A DNA stretch of 64,000 nucleotides, from assembly GCF_030123505.1 (NCBI RefSeq), contig NZ_CP126115.1, forward strand, positions 5,098,001 to 5,162,000, given 5' to 3'. Below are positions 38,998 through 47,875 of the stretch, in pieces. Within the stretch, counting starts at the first letter, position 1, and every line of letters starts with the position of its first letter. The DNA is from Neobacillus sp. YX16. Lineage in GTDB: Bacteria; Bacillota; Bacilli; Bacillales; Cytobacillaceae. The notes beneath the pieces are model-generated. The model was not told where the DNA came from and did not search any database. It saw only the letters and a list, made by a program, of their open reading frames with translations. The position numbers were made by a program, and so were the translations under genes.

Positions 38998-39936
38998 ATG
39001 GAAGGAAAAGCATTTACACCGGACGAGGTAGCCCAGTTGTTCCAAATCTCAAAACATACCGTATATGAACTGATAAAGCGAGGTGAATTACAAGCATTTA
39101 AAGTCGGAAACAAAATGAGAATCGAACACTCAGAGATTGAAAGATATAAGGAAAGAACGAAAGCTCCCGCCAAAAAAACGCAGGTGGATTTGCCTAATAC
39201 ACAGACCTCCCAACCTGTCCGACTATCTGGAAGCCATGACTTTCTTGTCGAGCATTTAGTAAAACAAACGGCTCAAGATCTGCTGCTGCAAATTCAGCCA
39301 ACATACATAGGCAGCCTTGAAGGGTTAATGATGCTTTATCGTGGTCAATCCGACATCGCGGCCATCCATCTATTAGATCCAGCATCTCAGGAATATAATC
39401 TACCATTTATTCATCAACTCTTTGTTTATGAATCCATTGCTGTCGTTCGCTTTGTTTCTAGAGAGCAAGGCTTTATAGTCGCAAAGAGTAATCCAAAAGG
39501 AATTGAAAGCTTTAACGATCTCACTAGAAGAGATGTGCAGTTCGTTAATCGGCAGAAAGGTGCTGGGACAAGATTTCTTTTAGATTCCATGCTCTCTAGT
39601 AATGGAATTGACCCAACAAAAATAAATGGTTACTCCAATGAAGAATGGAACCACCTTTCTACTGCTTCTTATATTAGCCGAGGGATGGCGGATGTGGCTT
39701 TTGGAATTCAATCAGCTGCAAGCCATCTTGGACTCGATTTCATTCCAATTGCAAAGGAACAATTTGACCTTGTGTTCCGGTTTACAAATGAAAACAAGCA
39801 AAATCATACTAACTTGATTAACTACCTGCAGTCACCTGAATTCAAAAGAAGTTTAACTGATTTAGATGGCTATGATATCGAAGATTTAGGCACTATAATC
39901 TATCAAACTAGTAAAATGGAGGAAACATCATGTTAA
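38998..39936 (+). CDS. HTH regulator with periplasmic-binding-protein-like sensor domain (tup operon)
   Basis: A 312-residue cytoplasmic regulator. Residues 1-55 are a MerR/excisionase-type helix-turn-helix (FTPDEVAQLFQISKHTVYEL). Residues about 80-310 form a PBP-like domain (LVEHLVKQTAQDLLLQIQPT, GQSDIAAIHLLDP, RQKGAGTRFLLDSML). This pattern is known from molybdate/tungstate-type regulators. Start ATG at 38998 follows GGAGGG. The gene overlaps tupA by seven bases, so it is in the same operon, and probably senses the oxyanion to control it. The exact ligand is inferred from the neighbours. Confidence 0.85.
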   Translation: MEGKAFTPDEVAQLFQISKHTVYELIKRGELQAFKVGNKMRIEHSEIERYKERTKAPAKKTQVDLPNTQTSQPVRLSGSHDFLVEHLVKQTAQDLLLQIQPTYIGSLEGLMMLYRGQSDIAAIHLLDPASQEYNLPFIHQLFVYESIAVVRFVSREQGFIVAKSNPKGIESFNDLTRRDVQFVNRQKGAGTRFLLDSMLSSNGIDPTKINGYSNEEWNHLSTASYISRGMADVAFGIQSAASHLGLDFIPIAKEQFDLVFRFTNENKQNHTNLINYLQSPEFKRSLTDLDGYDIEDLGTIIYQTSKMEETSC

Positions 39937-40796
39937 AAAATCGCTTTTTTGCTACACTATTTGTATTCATGCTTCTTTTCCTAGCAGCTTGCGGCAACAC
40001 AGAAAGTGACCAAGCTGGCGAAAAAGAGAAAAAGACAGAACCAAAGGAAGAACCAACTGAATTAATCCTAGCAACAACCACTAGCACTCAGGACAGCGGC
40101 TTATTAGATGTTTTACTGCCAATCTTTGAAGAAGAAGACAATGTAAAAGTAAAAACCATTGCAGTCGGTACAGGACAAGCATTAGAAATGGGTACAAAAG
40201 GTGAGGCAGATGTCCTTCTAGTTCATGCTCCTAAATCAGAGGAAGAACTCGTAACTAGCGGTGATGCTGTCAATCGTAAGCGGGTAATGTACAATGATTT
40301 CATTTTAGTAGGCCCAAAAGATAATCCTGCAAATGTTAGCGGTGAGGACATTAACGCTGCATTCAAAACAATTTCAGAGGTAAAAGCTAATTTTGTAACT
40401 CGCGGCGACGACTCTGGTACTCATAAAAAAGAACTAGGCATTTGGACAGCAGTAAATATCCAGCCTGCTGGCGATACGTATATCTCGACTGGTCAAGGTA
40501 TGGGTGCTTCTTTACAAATTGCTAACGAAAAAAATGGTTATATTTTAACAGACCGTGCGACATGGTTAGCTCAAGAGAAAAACTTAACAAACCTGCAAAT
40601 TGTCGTTGAAGGCGGCAAGGACTTAATGAATATTTACCATGTCATGCAGGTTAATCCAGAAAAACACGACAGGGTTAACAGTTCAGATGCAGAAAAATTC
40701 GTAGAATTTATGATTGATAGTGAGACACAAGATGTAATTGAAAGCTTTGGTAAGGAAGATTACGGCCAATCTTTATTCTTTAAATACACAGAATAA
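39930..40796 (+). CDS. tupA: Tungstate ABC transporter substrate-binding lipoprotein TupA
   Basis: A 288-residue lipoprotein with lipobox LAAC (C21). The mature protein begins the TupA motif LATTTSTQDSGLLDVLLPIF, which forms the oxyanion pocket, and continues with GTGQALEMGTKGEADVLLVH and TRGDDSGTHKKE. TupA proteins bind tungstate with very high affinity and prefer it over molybdate. It starts inside the regulator gene and is followed 25 bases later by tupB. Confidence 0.92.
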   Translation: MLKNRFFATLFVFMLLFLAACGNTESDQAGEKEKKTEPKEEPTELILATTTSTQDSGLLDVLLPIFEEEDNVKVKTIAVGTGQALEMGTKGEADVLLVHAPKSEEELVTSGDAVNRKRVMYNDFILVGPKDNPANVSGEDINAAFKTISEVKANFVTRGDDSGTHKKELGIWTAVNIQPAGDTYISTGQGMGASLQIANEKNGYILTDRATWLAQEKNLTNLQIVVEGGKDLMNIYHVMQVNPEKHDRVNSSDAEKFVEFMIDSETQDVIESFGKEDYGQSLFFKYTE

Positions 40797-40821
40797 GCAA
40801 AGCGGAAGGATGTAAGTCAGG

Positions 40822-41520
40822 ATGGAACTAATTATTGATGGATTGAGGAAAGCAATTGAGATGATTCTCACGGGCGATAGAGAAATTCTCGAAATAACGT
40901 GGCTGACTCTTAGAGTTTGCTTTATGGCCATCCTGATTAGTTCCCTGATTGGCTTGCCGCTGGGAATGCTGCTTGGTCTTACCAGGTTTAAAGGAAGAAA
41001 AGTAATCCTAGTGTTCATAAATATCGGCATGGGCCTACCCCCGGTTGTTGCGGGATTATGGATCACAATGCTACTGTGGCGCTCTGGCCCACTAGGACAT
41101 TTACAATTGCTTTATTCTCCAACGGCGATTGTCATGGCACAAGTGCTAGTTTCCCTGCCAATCGTTACAGGCTTAACAAGCTCTGCCTTTCAACAAATTA
41201 ACGATAAAATGCTTTTACAAATCAAAGCACTTGGTGCAACCAAAATTCAAACGATTGCAATCCTTCTAAAACAAACAAAGATTGCCATTTTTGCTGCGAT
41301 AATGGCCGGCTTTGGCCGTGTTATCGCTGAGGTTGGTGCTGCAATGATGGTAGGCGGAAATATTCAAGGAGATACACGAATTTTAACTACTTCTATTGTC
41401 ATGGAAGTATCAAAAGGTAACTTTGATGTTGCCCTAGCGATTTCCTTTATTTTATTAACGGTTGCTTTATTGATCACTGCAGCCTTAACACTGTTACAGC
41501 AAAGGAGGCGAGTATCATGA
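40822..41520 (+). CDS. tupB: Tungstate ABC transporter permease TupB
   Basis: A 232-residue permease with five to six membrane segments. The cytoplasmic EAA-like loop reads ALGATKIQTIAILLKQTK, and GFGRVIAEVGAAMMVGGN is conserved in TupB/ModB-type permeases. It forms the channel for TupA-delivered tungstate. The stop overlaps the tupC start (ATGA). Confidence 0.92.
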   Translation: MELIIDGLRKAIEMILTGDREILEITWLTLRVCFMAILISSLIGLPLGMLLGLTRFKGRKVILVFINIGMGLPPVVAGLWITMLLWRSGPLGHLQLLYSPTAIVMAQVLVSLPIVTGLTSSAFQQINDKMLLQIKALGATKIQTIAILLKQTKIAIFAAIMAGFGRVIAEVGAAMMVGGNIQGDTRILTTSIVMEVSKGNFDVALAISFILLTVALLITAALTLLQQRRRVS

Positions 41521-42290
41521 ATCCATTGATTGAGCTGAGAAAAATTAGCTATCAGGCAAATTCAAAAACTATTCTTGCCATCCCTCATTTTCAGATTCAA
41601 GAAGGTGAATTTCTCGGAATCATGGGCCCCAATGGTGCTGGTAAAAGTACCATGCTTAAAGTAATGGCCATGCTTGACAGTTTTAGTGGCGGTGAGATTT
41701 TATACCGCGGGCAAGCCGTTCCAAATGGAACCCCCTCACTTGAACTGCGGAGGAAATTCTCCGTCGCCTTACAGCAATCGTTACTATTAGAGGGCTCTGT
41801 TTTTCAAAACATTGCAATTGGACTAAAGCTTAGAAAGGTTCCAAAAGCAATTATTAAAGAAAAGGTAAATTTGTGGATGGAGCAGTTTCAAATCAGTCAT
41901 TTGGCAAAAAAAAACGCCCACTTCCTTTCAGGCGGTGAGGCACAGCGTGTAAACCTTGCAAGAGCTATGATTGTCGAGCCAGAAATACTTTTTCTTGATG
42001 AACCTTTTTCAGCATTGGATTTCCCAACAAAAATCAAATTAATGGATGACTTTAAAGGAATTATTGAAGGTTCAAGAACGACAACTGCCTTCGTCAGCCA
42101 TGATTTGATGGAAATCAATTATCTTACGAATACTCTTGCCATTATCGTAAATGGAGAAATCAAGCAATATGGACCTACCCAGAGAGTCCTTGAACACCCC
42201 AATTCAGCGACTACTCCTTTCCTAAATGAATGGAAGAAATTCTATCCCTTACACTTTAACAACCAAAAGCCGCTATCCCTATTGAGATAG
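41517..42290 (+). CDS. tupC: Tungstate ABC transporter ATP-binding protein TupC
   Basis: A 257-residue ABC ATPase. Walker A is GPNGAGKST, the signature is LSGGEAQRVNLAR, Walker B is ILFLDEPFSALD. It lacks the regulatory C-terminal domain of ModC. Tightly coupled to tupB by a 4-base overlap. Tungstate uptake suggests a tungsten enzyme such as an aldehyde oxidoreductase or formate dehydrogenase elsewhere in the genome. Confidence 0.92.
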   Translation: MNPLIELRKISYQANSKTILAIPHFQIQEGEFLGIMGPNGAGKSTMLKVMAMLDSFSGGEILYRGQAVPNGTPSLELRRKFSVALQQSLLLEGSVFQNIAIGLKLRKVPKAIIKEKVNLWMEQFQISHLAKKNAHFLSGGEAQRVNLARAMIVEPEILFLDEPFSALDFPTKIKLMDDFKGIIEGSRTTTAFVSHDLMEINYLTNTLAIIVNGEIKQYGPTQRVLEHPNSATTPFLNEWKKFYPLHFNNQKPLSLLR

Positions 42291-42295
42291 CGGCT
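42268..42295. terminator. Bidirectional terminator between tupC and the histidine kinase gene
   Basis: AGCCGCTATC pairs with GATAGCGGCT around CCTATTGA; the T run follows on the plus strand and A's precede it. It includes the tupC stop. Confidence 0.85.
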
Positions 42296-42300
42296 ATTTT

Positions 42301-43677
42301 TTATTCATCTTCTACCGGAAACCATAGAATGATGCTTGTTCCTTTATTTATACGGCTTTTTACCTTAATGAATCCTTTATGAGCTTCCATTAATGCTTTT
42401 ACAATTGAAAGGCCAATTCCAGCTCCGCCTGTTTTTCGATCACGTGATTTGTCGCCTCGATAAAAGCGTTCAAAGATATGCGGAATATCATCCTCTGCTA
42501 TGCCTGACCCTTCATCTTCTACCTTGAACCCCACATACCCTTCCTTTTCCATTAATACGGAAATGGTCACGTTCTTTCCTTCTGGCGTGTATTTTAGAGC
42601 GTTATTCAACACATTGGAGAGAATTTGCATTAATCGATCCTTGTCAGCAGGGAAAAGCAGTTCCTTATCGGGCTCTTCAATATGAAGCAGTACACCTTTT
42701 TGTTTAAACAAGGGTACAAACATTTCCCATAAAGCCAAAAGAACATTTCCCGCCTCTACCTCTACTTTTTCCAATCTAATTTGTGAATTCTCGGCTGCGA
42801 GCAGTTTTTCAAGCTCATTCACCAGCCTTACTAATCGCATGAGCTCTTCATGGCTTGATTGCAAACGGGCCGGTGTTGGCTCCCAGATTCCATCCTGGTA
42901 GGCCTCGATTTGACTTCTTAACGTAGCAAGCGGCGTACGAAGTTCATGAGCTAAATCGCCAGTAAATTGTTTTCTTAACATTTCACCCTTTGCCAATGAT
43001 TCTGCTAGATTATTAAATGAAATCGCAAGCTGTTTAACCTCTGTGGGTAATCCCGTTAACGGAATCCGAATCGATAGATTATGCTGCTGCAGTTCATTTG
43101 CTGCAAAAGATACTTTATTTAATCCTGAGGTTAGTTTTTTAGAAAATAACATACTAAATAGAATCGATAACAATATCGTTAAACAAACAGCAGCATAAAT
43201 GTATAACTGAATCGTTTGTAAAAAATTATACTCATCATCAATTAAGCCTATTGGGTAAATAGCCTCAAGTTTACCAATCACTTTATTGTCTACTCTAAGA
43301 GTATAGGAGGCAGAATGCCACTCCTCTTCATTTGGCTCGGGTTCGGTCAACCCTAGGCTATTCAAGTAACCAACAATATTAGAGGTCCCCATTTGCAACT
43401 GACCGCGGTTATCATACAAATCGAAATAAAGCTGATCGGTCATCGCATGCTCATGGAGGAAACCAAATACCGGATCCCTAGTAAAATGTCCATTTTTCTG
43501 ATAACCCTTTTCAATCTCTGTAATAATTCTGTCAATCTTCTTTTCTCGGTTACGATCTAGATAATTCTTAAAGCTTTCTTCAAATCCCCACTGCATAAAA
43601 AAGCTGACAAAGAGTATTCCAATCATCGAGCTGAGTAAAAGATAAAAGAGAATTTTAGACCGGAGTGTTTGAAACAT
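42301..43677 (-). CDS. Sensor histidine kinase (HAMP, HisKA, HATPase)
   Basis: A 458-residue membrane kinase. Transmembrane segments lie at about residues 9-29 and 157-178, flanking an extracellular sensor of about 125 residues. HAMP follows (about 180-232), then the HisKA domain with H244 in DLAHELRTPLATLRS. The ATPase core has the N-box NVLNNALKYTPEG (355-367), DEGSGIAEDDIPHIFERFYRGDK and GGAGIGLSIV. It overlaps the response regulator gene by 23 bases. The signal sensed is unknown; the architecture resembles BaeS-type kinases. Confidence 0.9.
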   Translation of the reverse strand: MFQTLRSKILFYLLLSSMIGILFVSFFMQWGFEESFKNYLDRNREKKIDRIITEIEKGYQKNGHFTRDPVFGFLHEHAMTDQLYFDLYDNRGQLQMGTSNIVGYLNSLGLTEPEPNEEEWHSASYTLRVDNKVIGKLEAIYPIGLIDDEYNFLQTIQLYIYAAVCLTILLSILFSMLFSKKLTSGLNKVSFAANELQQHNLSIRIPLTGLPTEVKQLAISFNNLAESLAKGEMLRKQFTGDLAHELRTPLATLRSQIEAYQDGIWEPTPARLQSSHEELMRLVRLVNELEKLLAAENSQIRLEKVEVEAGNVLLALWEMFVPLFKQKGVLLHIEEPDKELLFPADKDRLMQILSNVLNNALKYTPEGKNVTISVLMEKEGYVGFKVEDEGSGIAEDDIPHIFERFYRGDKSRDRKTGGAGIGLSIVKALMEAHKGFIKVKSRINKGTSIILWFPVEDE

Positions 43678-44365
43678 CTAGCACCCCTCCAAATTTATAC
43701 CCCATCCCAAATACGGTCAGGATAAACAGCGGCTGCCTAGAATCCAACTCAATCTTTTTCCGAAGGTTTTTAATATGGGTATCGACACTTCGCTCATAGC
43801 CTTCGTAATACATTCCTTCATCCTGGATTTTTTCAAGTAAATCCATTCGACTGTATACTCTTCCCGGATTAAGTGCCATATTGGTGAGCAGTTTATATTC
43901 AATCGGTGTCAAAATAACATCCTGACCTTTAACCGTTACTTCTTTTTTACTGAGGTCAATTGCCAGTTGTCTTTTATTGAATTCAATTCGTTCTACTTTC
44001 TCTGTTTTCTTTACTCTTCTTAGGATCGCTTGTACCCTTACCACTACTTCCCTCGGGCTAAATGGCTTTGTTAGGTAATCATCTGCCCCCATGACAATCC
44101 CGTTTATACGGTCATCTTCCGCAGACTTAGCCGTCAGCATCAGAATAGGGACATCTGATTCTTTTCTTACTAAACGGCATACCTCTTCACCGGAGATATC
44201 CGGCAGCATTAAATCTAGTACAATTAAATCTGGATTTATTGTTTTAGCCTTTTTTAAGGCGTCTATTCCATTATCAGCACAATGAATTTCATAGCCTTCT
44301 CTTTCGAGGTAGGCTTCGAGAACTTCTAGTATTCTTTTTTCATCATCTACTAGTAATATTTTCAT
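43655..44365 (-). CDS. OmpR-family response regulator
   Basis: A 236-residue regulator. The receiver domain has acidic residues at D7-D8, phosphoacceptor D51 (LIVLDLMLPD), T78 and K100 (DYLTKPF). The C-terminal winged helix (about 135-230) includes EYKLLTNMALNPGRVYSR and VDTHIKNLRKK. The start at 44365 (MKILLVDDEK) follows AAGGGAGTG. A tandem 11-bp repeat 63-85 bases upstream may be its own binding site. Confidence 0.92.
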   Translation of the reverse strand: MKILLVDDEKRILEVLEAYLEREGYEIHCADNGIDALKKAKTINPDLIVLDLMLPDISGEEVCRLVRKESDVPILMLTAKSAEDDRINGIVMGADDYLTKPFSPREVVVRVQAILRRVKKTEKVERIEFNKRQLAIDLSKKEVTVKGQDVILTPIEYKLLTNMALNPGRVYSRMDLLEKIQDEGMYYEGYERSVDTHIKNLRKKIELDSRQPLFILTVFGMGYKFGGVLDVSNTPV

Positions 44366-44427
44366 CGTTCTCACTCCCTTAACTATAATATATCATGTTG
44401 GGGAATGGCTTTTTTCATCTTCACAAA

Positions 44428-44449
44428 TTCATCACAACTTCTTCATAAC
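44428..44449. promoter_or_regulatory. Tandem 11-bp direct repeat, candidate response-regulator binding site
   Basis: TTCATCACAAC is followed directly by TTCTTCATAAC (9 of 11 bases the same). OmpR-family regulators bind such one-turn direct repeats. It lies 63-85 bases upstream of the regulator gene, so autoregulation is plausible. Inference only. Confidence 0.45.
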
Positions 44450-44569
44450 ATCTACAATATTTCTCGATAAGATGTACCTGTAGCAATGAAAGAGCTCTTA
44501 ATTCTCTAAGGTTTATACATGGTATTAACCAACTTGCTCCTCCCTTTTTTATCTCTCTTTTTTACATAT

Positions 44570-44600
44570 GGGTTCCCCCCGTGGGAGCCCTTATTTTTTT
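44570..44600 (+). terminator. Unassigned intrinsic terminator
   Basis: GGGTTCCC pairs with GGGAGCCC around CCCGT, followed by TTATTTTTTT on the plus strand. No protein gene precedes it on that strand, so it may end a small RNA or an untranslated transcript. Confidence 0.6.
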
Positions 44601-44624
44601 GCATAACTGTATCAAAGTTGCCGC

Positions 44625-44878
44625 ATGATTTCCGCTCCACAAAGGGAAGCTTCTTTGAATAATCACCGCAGTGCAGCCCGTCTCTGCCTGTCACGAGGTG
44701 CTTCGCTTTCCGCAGGAGGTCCGGGGAGCCTCCTCGCCGCTTAAGCGACTGCGGGGTCTCCCCGGACCCTTACTCCTGCAGGACATTGATTTACTCCTTG
44801 ATTCTGCCCACGCACGAAGAAAATGCGATAGCATTTTCGAGGAGTCTCGCACCTTCCGCTCCAATCAATAAAGTCCTA
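44625..44878. repeat. GC-rich dispersed intergenic repeat, copy 2
   Basis: Same orientation and overall structure as 23690-23935. Shared blocks include GATTTCCGCTCCAC, ACGAGGTGCTTCGCTTTCCGC-like sequence, GGTCCGGGGAGCCTCCTCG, GGGGTCTCCCC, GCAGGACATTGATTTAC, and the GAAAATGC-GAT-AGCATTTTC palindrome followed by GAGGAGTCTCG. The two copies differ mostly in loop-like parts. There is no gene in it. Confidence 0.85.
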
Positions 44879-44899
44879 TAGCAGCATTGCATAAAAAAA

Positions 44900-44926
44900 G
44901 GCCATTATCATTTTATGATAATGGCC
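44900..44926 (-). terminator. Intrinsic terminator after floT
   Basis: GGCCATTATCAT pairs perfectly with ATGATAATGGCC around TTT, followed on the minus strand by TTTTTTTATGC. It ends the yuaF-floT unit. Confidence 0.9.
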
Positions 44927-44934
44927 AGTACTGT

Positions 44935-46449
44935 TTAGTTGTCGGTCTTTTTGATTGTGTCTGTGAGTTCTTCGATGCTTCGTTTTACATTTCCTTTTCC
45001 TGAGTAGTTCTCGATTAGTTCTTTCACATCAATTCCACTTGAAGCTTTTAGAGACTCCTGAAGAGTGGCCATAAGGTTTGTTGCATAACCAGTAATCTTA
45101 TTGGCTCCGCCATTTTCTCCAGAACTGCCAGTGTCTACCACCGTAATTTTATCAATATTAGCAAGCGGGCTTGCGACCTGCTTCGCATATTCTGGAAGCA
45201 TTTTAATAATCATGTCTAAGATAGCCGCTTGACCGAATTGCTCGAATGCCTCTGCAATCTTTTCCTTTGCTTCTGCTTCTGCCAAACCTTTCAGACGAAT
45301 AATTTCTGCCTCTGCCGTCCCCTGTGCCTTTTGGGCCTCTGCTTTGGATAAACCATCTAGTCGAACACGTTCTGCTTCCGCTTTTGCCATCGCTTCAATT
45401 CGATACTTATTGGCTTCAGCATCTGCGATTTGTTTTGCCTTATTCGCAGCAGCAGCCTGCTCAACGGAGTATCGATCCGCATCCGCTTTTTTCTTTACTT
45501 CGGAATCATATTGACGCTCACGGCGCAGAATTTCTTTTTCTTCTAATTCAATTTGCTTTTGCCTTTCGATAATTTTAACTTGCATTTCCTGCTCTGTTAC
45601 TTCCTGCTTCGACCTTGCACTTTCCAATTCATATGCCATGTCAGCCCGTGCTTTAGCACTATCTTGTTCACGGCGAAACTCTGCAACTTTTAACTGATTA
45701 ATTTTTTCTGCCTCCGCAATTTCAGTAGCACGCTCTAATTCAGAACGCTTTGCTTCCTTTGCAGCTTCTGCTCTTTTAATCCTAGTTTCTTTATCAGCTT
45801 CAGCCGTTGCAATATCAGCGTCACGTTTAACTTGGGCAATTCTAGGTTTACCAAGGGAATCCAGGTATCCGTTTTTATCGCGGACATCCCTAATGGTAAA
45901 GGAAACGATGACTAATCCCATTTTCGCCAGGTCCTGAGAGGCAACTCTTTGAACCTCTTGTGAGAATTTATCACGGTTTTTATATATTTCTTCTACCGTC
46001 ATAGAACCAAGGATAGAACGTAAGTGGCCCTCAAGAACTTCTTTGGCTTCATTTTCTCGGTCTTCCTTTGCCTTACCAAGGAATTGTTCGGCAGCCGTGG
46101 CAATTTCACTTATCGAGCCGCCAATTTTTATGATTGCGACACCATCTGCCATAACGGGTACGCCTTGCTCTGTATACACTTCAGGCGTTGTTACCTCAAG
46201 CTTGCTTGAAAGCAGGCTAAGTGGTTTTGCCTGTTGAAACACCGGTAAAATGAAGCTACCACCGCCGCGAATGATTTTGATTTTATTGCCTGATTCATCC
46301 ACATGTACACTGCCATTTCCTAAGAAACTTCCGGTAACAATCAGTGCCTCATCCGGCCCAGCTGTCCGATACTTCGTGACAAAAACACCGACTAAAGCGA
46401 TTAATATAAATGCAACAATCCCAATAACAATCCAAAAACTTAATTCCAT
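44935..46449 (-). CDS. floT: Flotillin FloT (YuaG)
   Basis: A 504-residue flotillin of membrane microdomains. A hydrophobic N-terminal segment (about residues 5-25) anchors it. It is followed by the SPFH domain (to about 200) and a long coiled coil rich in EA/AEA repeats (about 200-400, e.g. KAEAERVRLDGLSKAEAQKA) that drives oligomerisation. FloT organises signalling and secretion proteins and affects membrane fluidity in B. subtilis. It lies 13 bases after the NfeD gene, as in the B. subtilis yuaF-yuaG operon. Confidence 0.94.
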   Translation of the reverse strand: MELSFWIVIGIVAFILIALVGVFVTKYRTAGPDEALIVTGSFLGNGSVHVDESGNKIKIIRGGGSFILPVFQQAKPLSLLSSKLEVTTPEVYTEQGVPVMADGVAIIKIGGSISEIATAAEQFLGKAKEDRENEAKEVLEGHLRSILGSMTVEEIYKNRDKFSQEVQRVASQDLAKMGLVIVSFTIRDVRDKNGYLDSLGKPRIAQVKRDADIATAEADKETRIKRAEAAKEAKRSELERATEIAEAEKINQLKVAEFRREQDSAKARADMAYELESARSKQEVTEQEMQVKIIERQKQIELEEKEILRRERQYDSEVKKKADADRYSVEQAAAANKAKQIADAEANKYRIEAMAKAEAERVRLDGLSKAEAQKAQGTAEAEIIRLKGLAEAEAKEKIAEAFEQFGQAAILDMIIKMLPEYAKQVASPLANIDKITVVDTGSSGENGGANKITGYATNLMATLQESLKASSGIDVKELIENYSGKGNVKRSIEELTDTIKKTDN

Positions 46450-46462
46450 CTAATAACCTCCC

Positions 46463-46996
46463 CTAAAGTAAATATTTCTCTATTTCTTGATGAGAGCTAA
46501 CTTGGAGCACCCCATCTTTTATATCAACCACAAGCACATTCGTGCCGTTATCAATCTGAACACGATCAAAGCTTGTTGCTGGTTTTGCAATTCTTCCGCT
46601 AATACTTTCTATCATTACTTCCCCATAACCATCTGCCGGAATCGCTGTAATCACAGTTCCAATTCTGCCTCTTAAATCACTTTCCTTGTATACAAGTGAT
46701 TCTTCAGCATTCGACAATGGAATTAGAATAAAAACATTTAAGATAGTAACAAGAATTGAGGCAATAATGGCTGATACCCCTAAGATTGCTAGATAATGTA
46801 GTAAGGTAAGCTTCTCAAATAAATACCCGCTTGCCGAAAAAATAGTAACAAATGCAAAGATAATCACGGGATTAAGAAAATCTGGTCCATCAAAATGAAC
46901 AACGTCTGCAAAGAAAACATACAAAATGGTTAAAATACCTGAACCAATTAATCCATATAAATAAAGCGTTTCTAATGGCAGATTGAATACTTCCAT
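46463..46996 (-). CDS. yuaF: NfeD-family membrane protein YuaF
   Basis: A 177-residue protein with three to four membrane segments in the first 110 residues and a C-terminal OB-fold NfeD domain (DLRGRIGTVITAIPADGYGEV). NfeD partners act with flotillins; the two genes are adjacent and co-directional here. The start at 46996 (MEVFNLPLETL) follows GGGAGTG; a GTG nine bases earlier is less well placed. Confidence 0.9.
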   Translation of the reverse strand: MEVFNLPLETLYLYGLIGSGILTILYVFFADVVHFDGPDFLNPVIIFAFVTIFSASGYLFEKLTLLHYLAILGVSAIIASILVTILNVFILIPLSNAEESLVYKESDLRGRIGTVITAIPADGYGEVMIESISGRIAKPATSFDRVQIDNGTNVLVVDIKDGVLQVSSHQEIEKYLL

Positions 46997-47092
46997 TGGC
47001 ACCACTCCCTTCCTTATGTATGCAACTTTAATACGATTCCATTATGGAAAAGTTTCACATTTTATAATAAAATTTTACCTAAATAATAAAAA

Positions 47093-47119
47093 GAGTGCTA
47101 TGACTTTTGCCATAGCACT
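47093..47119 (-). terminator. Intrinsic terminator after the amino-acid ABC transporter operon
   Basis: On the minus strand AAGTGCTATGG pairs with CATAGCACT around a seven-base loop and runs into CTTTTTATT. Confidence 0.85.
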
Positions 47120-47853
47120 TACTGAATCATATTTAAAAATTTTCTCGTTCGCTCCTCTTTGGGATTGGTGAAGATTTCTTCTGGCTTGTTCCTTTCAACC
47201 ACAACACCTTGATCCATGAAGATAACCTCATCTGCTGCCTCCCTTGCGAAGCGCATTTCATGTGTTACGACAATCATCGTCATCCCTTCGTTCGCAAGGT
47301 CCTTCATGACTTTTAACACTTCACCCACAAGCTCAGGGTCAAGAGCGGAAGTTGGTTCATCAAACAACATAACCTTTGGCTCCATTGCTAATGCTCTAGC
47401 AATTCCAACCCTTTGCTGCTGTCCGCCTGAAAGCTGGGCAGGATAAAAATCCATTTTATCCCCTAGACCGACCTTTTCAAGTAATGCTTGCGCTTTTTTT
47501 CGTGCAGCACTTCTGTTCTCTTTTTTAACAATGATTGGACCCTCCATCACATTCTCAAGAGCTGTTTTATGCGGAAAGAGGTTGTAACTTTGAAACACCA
47601 TACCTGTTAAACGGCGAAATTCTGCAATGTTTTTTGCCGGTACAGCACCTGAGAAATTAAGGATATTTCCCTCTATCGAAATGACACCTTTAGTCGGTGT
47701 TTCTAATACATTCAAACAGCGGAGCATGGTCGTTTTCCCAGAACCGGAAGGTCCAATAACCACTACTACATTGCCTTTTTCTACTTCTAAGTCAATCCCT
47801 TTTAGAACCTCTAATTTCCCAAATTGCTTATATAATCCTTTAATCGAAATCAT
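47119..47853 (-). CDS. Polar amino-acid (cystine-type) ABC transporter ATP-binding protein
   Basis: A 244-residue ATPase of the GlnQ/TcyC group. Walker A is GPSGSGKTT, the signature is [13 protein letters not shown], Walker B is [12 protein letters not shown]. The start at 47853 follows AAGGGAGAGGGG; an in-frame ATG at 47892 lies inside the permease gene and has no ribosome-binding site. It is the last gene of a three-gene importer whose binding protein is closest to TcyA, so cystine is the likely cargo. Confidence 0.88.
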   Translation of the reverse strand: MISIKGLYKQFGKLEVLKGIDLEVEKGNVVVVIGPSGSGKTTMLRCLNVLETPTKGVISIEGNILNFSGAVPAKNIAEFRRLTGMVFQSYNLFPHKTALENVMEGPIIVKKENRSAARKKAQALLEKVGLGDKMDFYPAQLSGGQQQRVGIARALAMEPKVMLFDEPTSALDPELVGEVLKVMKDLANEGMTMIVVTHEMRFAREAADEVIFMDQGVVVERNKPEEIFTNPKEERTRKFLNMIQ

Positions 47854-47875
47854 CGTAACTACCCCTCTCCCTTTC

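Larger units (their letters stand above)
44366..44627. other. Intergenic region upstream of the two-component system
   Basis: This part of the 570-bp gap holds the promoter region of the response regulator, an 11-bp direct repeat, and an unassigned plus-strand terminator. No credible protein gene was seen. Confidence 0.5.

Noticed and set aside
44506..44871. Small genes on either strand between the response regulator and floT
   Set aside because: They overlap the dispersed repeat and the terminator, have no ribosome-binding sites and do not match between repeat copies.
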